From Larix sibirica (taxonomy: Eukaryota > Streptophyta > Pinopsida > Pinales > Pinaceae), in assembly GCA_004151065.3 (NCBI GenBank), contig NWUY0300043930.1:7867-28428 (forward strand): a stretch of DNA of 20,562 bases, written 5' to 3'. The position numbers and the translations under genes are program-made. Of this stretch, positions 18,699-20,562 are shown piece by piece. Numbering within the stretch: position 1 is the stretch's first letter; each line of letters starts with the position of its first letter. A model generated the notes under the pieces. That model was not told the origin of the DNA. It saw nothing but the letters and a program-made list of their open reading frames with translations, and ran no database searches.

Positions 18699-18842
18699 AC
18701 TCTTAACAACAGAATCAGACACACAAAGAAACAAAGAGGATTCAGACACGAGAAGAAAATCGCAGAAAGGTTACAGATATGAGGAGTGTCGACCCTGTAA
18801 GGTGAATTTAAAGACCAGGGCCACTAACCACCATTAAATTCT

Positions 18843-19660
18843 TCATAATGAAATAAGCTCTTCATACTTCCCCATGTCCTTAGGAGACGTCATGATCTCG
18901 AAACCCTGCTTCGTATCCTCACTTCTAACTCTGGGAGATCTAAAACCAGTCACCATCCCATACTGACGATCACTATTCATAATGGCTTTCACAGGCGAAT
19001 AACCCCTAAAAGGACAGGCCGTTAAATTTCCACCATCATTCCCATAAGGTCTCCAGTTCTCTCTGCACATACGAAACCCCCACCCTAAATCCTCCATCCC
19101 ATCCATTACTCCGATGCCTGCTCGTAACATCATTCTTCCCATAAATGTCACTCTTCGCAATTTGCATGCATTCATTCTGACACGTGCTTATCCTCATGTC
19201 AAGCTTCTCGCCATCCCATCCATCATCTACACAGCTGGCACCCTGGTTGGCGAGCGCGTCAGCCAGACAGTTGGCACTACGTCTTACATGGTGAAAAGTG
19301 ATCGCGGTCATCGTTGTAATGATATTTTCCAGACACGATCAGCCTCCACGCTGGTGCAAGTTTAGCCAGCCCGACTACCATTTAACAACCTGGTGGAGTC
19401 CCCCTCCACCTGTATACATCGATGCCACGTCTAACCGCCATGCATAACCCCTGTAGCAGAGCCTCACACTCTGCCACATTATTGGTTTCAACACCCAGGT
19501 GTCCATAGTAGCTATACTGAACATTTACCTTGTTCATCCCGAATGACACCCCCGTATCCTGCGATACCCGGATTACCCTTCGAGGCTCCGTCGAAGTTAA
19601 GTTTAAGCCACCCAGGACGAGGGGGACCAGGTCCCGGACTAACCATGGAAGGACGCCACG
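18843..19660 (-). pseudogene. LINE-B ORF2 C-terminus: RNase H domain
   Basis: Blocks in order on the minus strand: WLKLNFDGASKGNPGIAGYG with catalytic Asp at 19590-19592 intact, then GVIRDEQGK; after a frameshift, HLGVETNNVAECEALLQGL with the Glu; then VEGDSTRLLNGS; then HHVRRSANCLADALANQGA with the last Asp. All four acidic positions remain, though spread over three frames. Beyond the domain, the 18843-19175 frame continues with RGYSPVKAIMNSDRQYG and GFEIMTSPKDMG, ending at 18843. This probably is the native ORF2 end, given the EIMT match in LINE-A. Confidence 0.87.
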
Positions 19661-20562
19661 CGAATGCTGCCAATATGATTAGGTAACGTCGAATTCCCCA
19701 GAGAGAAAGGATACTGCCTTCATTCACCGGTAAGTTAAGATCTTCCTCTTTCCAAACAGTTAATTGCAGGGTTTCCACAATTCCACGTTGGATAAGATTC
19801 CATATATTATTACATTGTTGAAGTTTTCCAGTAAAAATGCATGGTTCCTCTCTTTCCAAACTTCCCAAACAAGAAAACCAGGGAAAAGATCCCAGATTCT
19901 TGTTGTAATTCTCCCCTGAAAGGGATCCTTCCTCCAACCTTTAATAGTTCCCACAGGGTCCGCATGAATTCTATCCGATAATCGAAAAATCATGGCTCCC
20001 TTATCCCAAGGTTCAGAAGCGAAGCCACACTCATCAAGAAGATGACCACCGTTTCCCCATGTATTCCACAGAGAATGCAATACGATGGTCCCTCAAAGCC
20101 CCGTTTTATAAATTTGTCCCAAGTCAAAAAAAATTTGTTCAGCATCAGCTAGAGAAAGAGGGTAATTTTGGGCCACAACTTACTATCCCACATGCGTTTC
20201 CACATTTTTTCATTGATAGAATTATCATGCCCACCGTGAAGATAATATGCCTCCTTCATGGTGAACATCCCTTTCAGCCGGTAGCCCCATCGTAGGAGGT
20301 CCAATCCATACTGAGCTTTAATCATATGCTGCTGCAGGATTCTATGAATTTGTTTTTCGGTCTCCTCGTCGTAGTTCTCCTTCCACCAGTTGAGAGGTTT
20401 CCAGTGGGTTTCCACAGCCGAAACCCTTTAACATTTGGGTCCTCCATTCAATAATGAGCTATCGTCTGCCAATTGTGGTTGATCGCAGGAGAATCCACAT
20501 GAATGTTATTTATCAAGGTTGACAGAGCTGGCTCTTGCTTCCAAGCATCATACCAAAAATTG
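19661..20562 (-). pseudogene. LINE-B ORF2: RT C-terminal and zf-RVT region (cut by window edge)
   Basis: The right end reads FWYDAWKQEPALSTLINNIH, typical of the post-RT segment. At 20149-20415 it gives LRWGYRLKGMFTMKEAYYL and MWDSKLWPKITLFL, then a TAG. The sense then continues as LTWDKFIKRGFEGPSYCILC and, after a frameshift, HLLDECGF, completing the CxxC...H...C zinc-binding pattern of zf-RVT. The linker shows WDLFPGFLVWEVWKERNHAF. Frames at 19760-20080 and 19512-19937 overlap and must be joined by a shift. Confidence 0.88.

Larger units (their letters stand above)
17594..20562 (-). mobile_element. LINE-B: second plant L1-type LINE, 3' part, continues past the window
   Basis: The minus strand gives the end of the RT region, zf-RVT, linker, RNase H, candidate ORF3, a ~510-bp 3' UTR and an oligo(A) tail (T8 at 17594-17601). 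It is noticeably more GC-rich than the spacer. Domain order and many residues match LINE-A, but nucleotide similarity is low, so these are different families or distant copies. It has frameshifts and stops but keeps the first RNase H Asp. The 5' part lies beyond 20562. Confidence 0.92.

Overview
The window looks like nuclear DNA of a land plant. The evidence is an L1-type LINE whose ORF1 carries a DUF4283-like domain and a zinc knuckle and whose ORF2 runs endonuclease, reverse transcriptase, zf-RVT and RNase H, together with relics of plant-like splicing genes. Long AT-rich spacers full of decayed repeats would suit a large repeat-rich genome such as a gymnosperm's, but that is an impression and not proven. 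I see no intact host gene.

Layout: (1) About 252-7479, minus strand, is an old, nearly full-length LINE (LINE-A). Read 3' to 5' on the plus strand it has a 3' UTR, a candidate third ORF, RNase H, zf-RVT/connection, reverse transcriptase, AP endonuclease, ORF1, and a short 5' leader with two GC-rich hairpins. Many stops, frameshifts and lost catalytic residues show it is dead. A 10-bp direct repeat (242-251 and 7480-7489) may be its target-site duplication. (2) 7490-17592 is AT-rich and lacks intact genes. It holds a 38-bp minisatellite, several tandem duplications, a splice-acceptor-like short ORF (10791-10920), a decayed frame with a G-patch-like motif (11964-12527), and a rearranged copy of PRP40 (14224-14892) whose C-terminal charged tail precedes the WW domains that are normally N-terminal. 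The PRP40 piece lies between two ~90-bp direct repeats, just downstream of a sequence resembling the initiator-tRNA primer site of LTR retrotransposons. (3) 17594 to the window end, minus strand, is a second LINE (LINE-B) of a related family, more GC-rich than the spacer, cut by the window edge within ORF2. It shows zf-RVT, RNase H, the same candidate third ORF and a 3' UTR.

The point most worth following up is that both LINEs carry, downstream of RNase H and in the same position, a related ~200-codon reading frame (ORF3) with shared W/DPG/WVTK motifs. It has survived two independent histories of decay. I do not recognise it as any described LINE component. Two single N bases (6930, 17593) fall exactly at a repeat junction and at a LINE end, so assembly joins are possible there.
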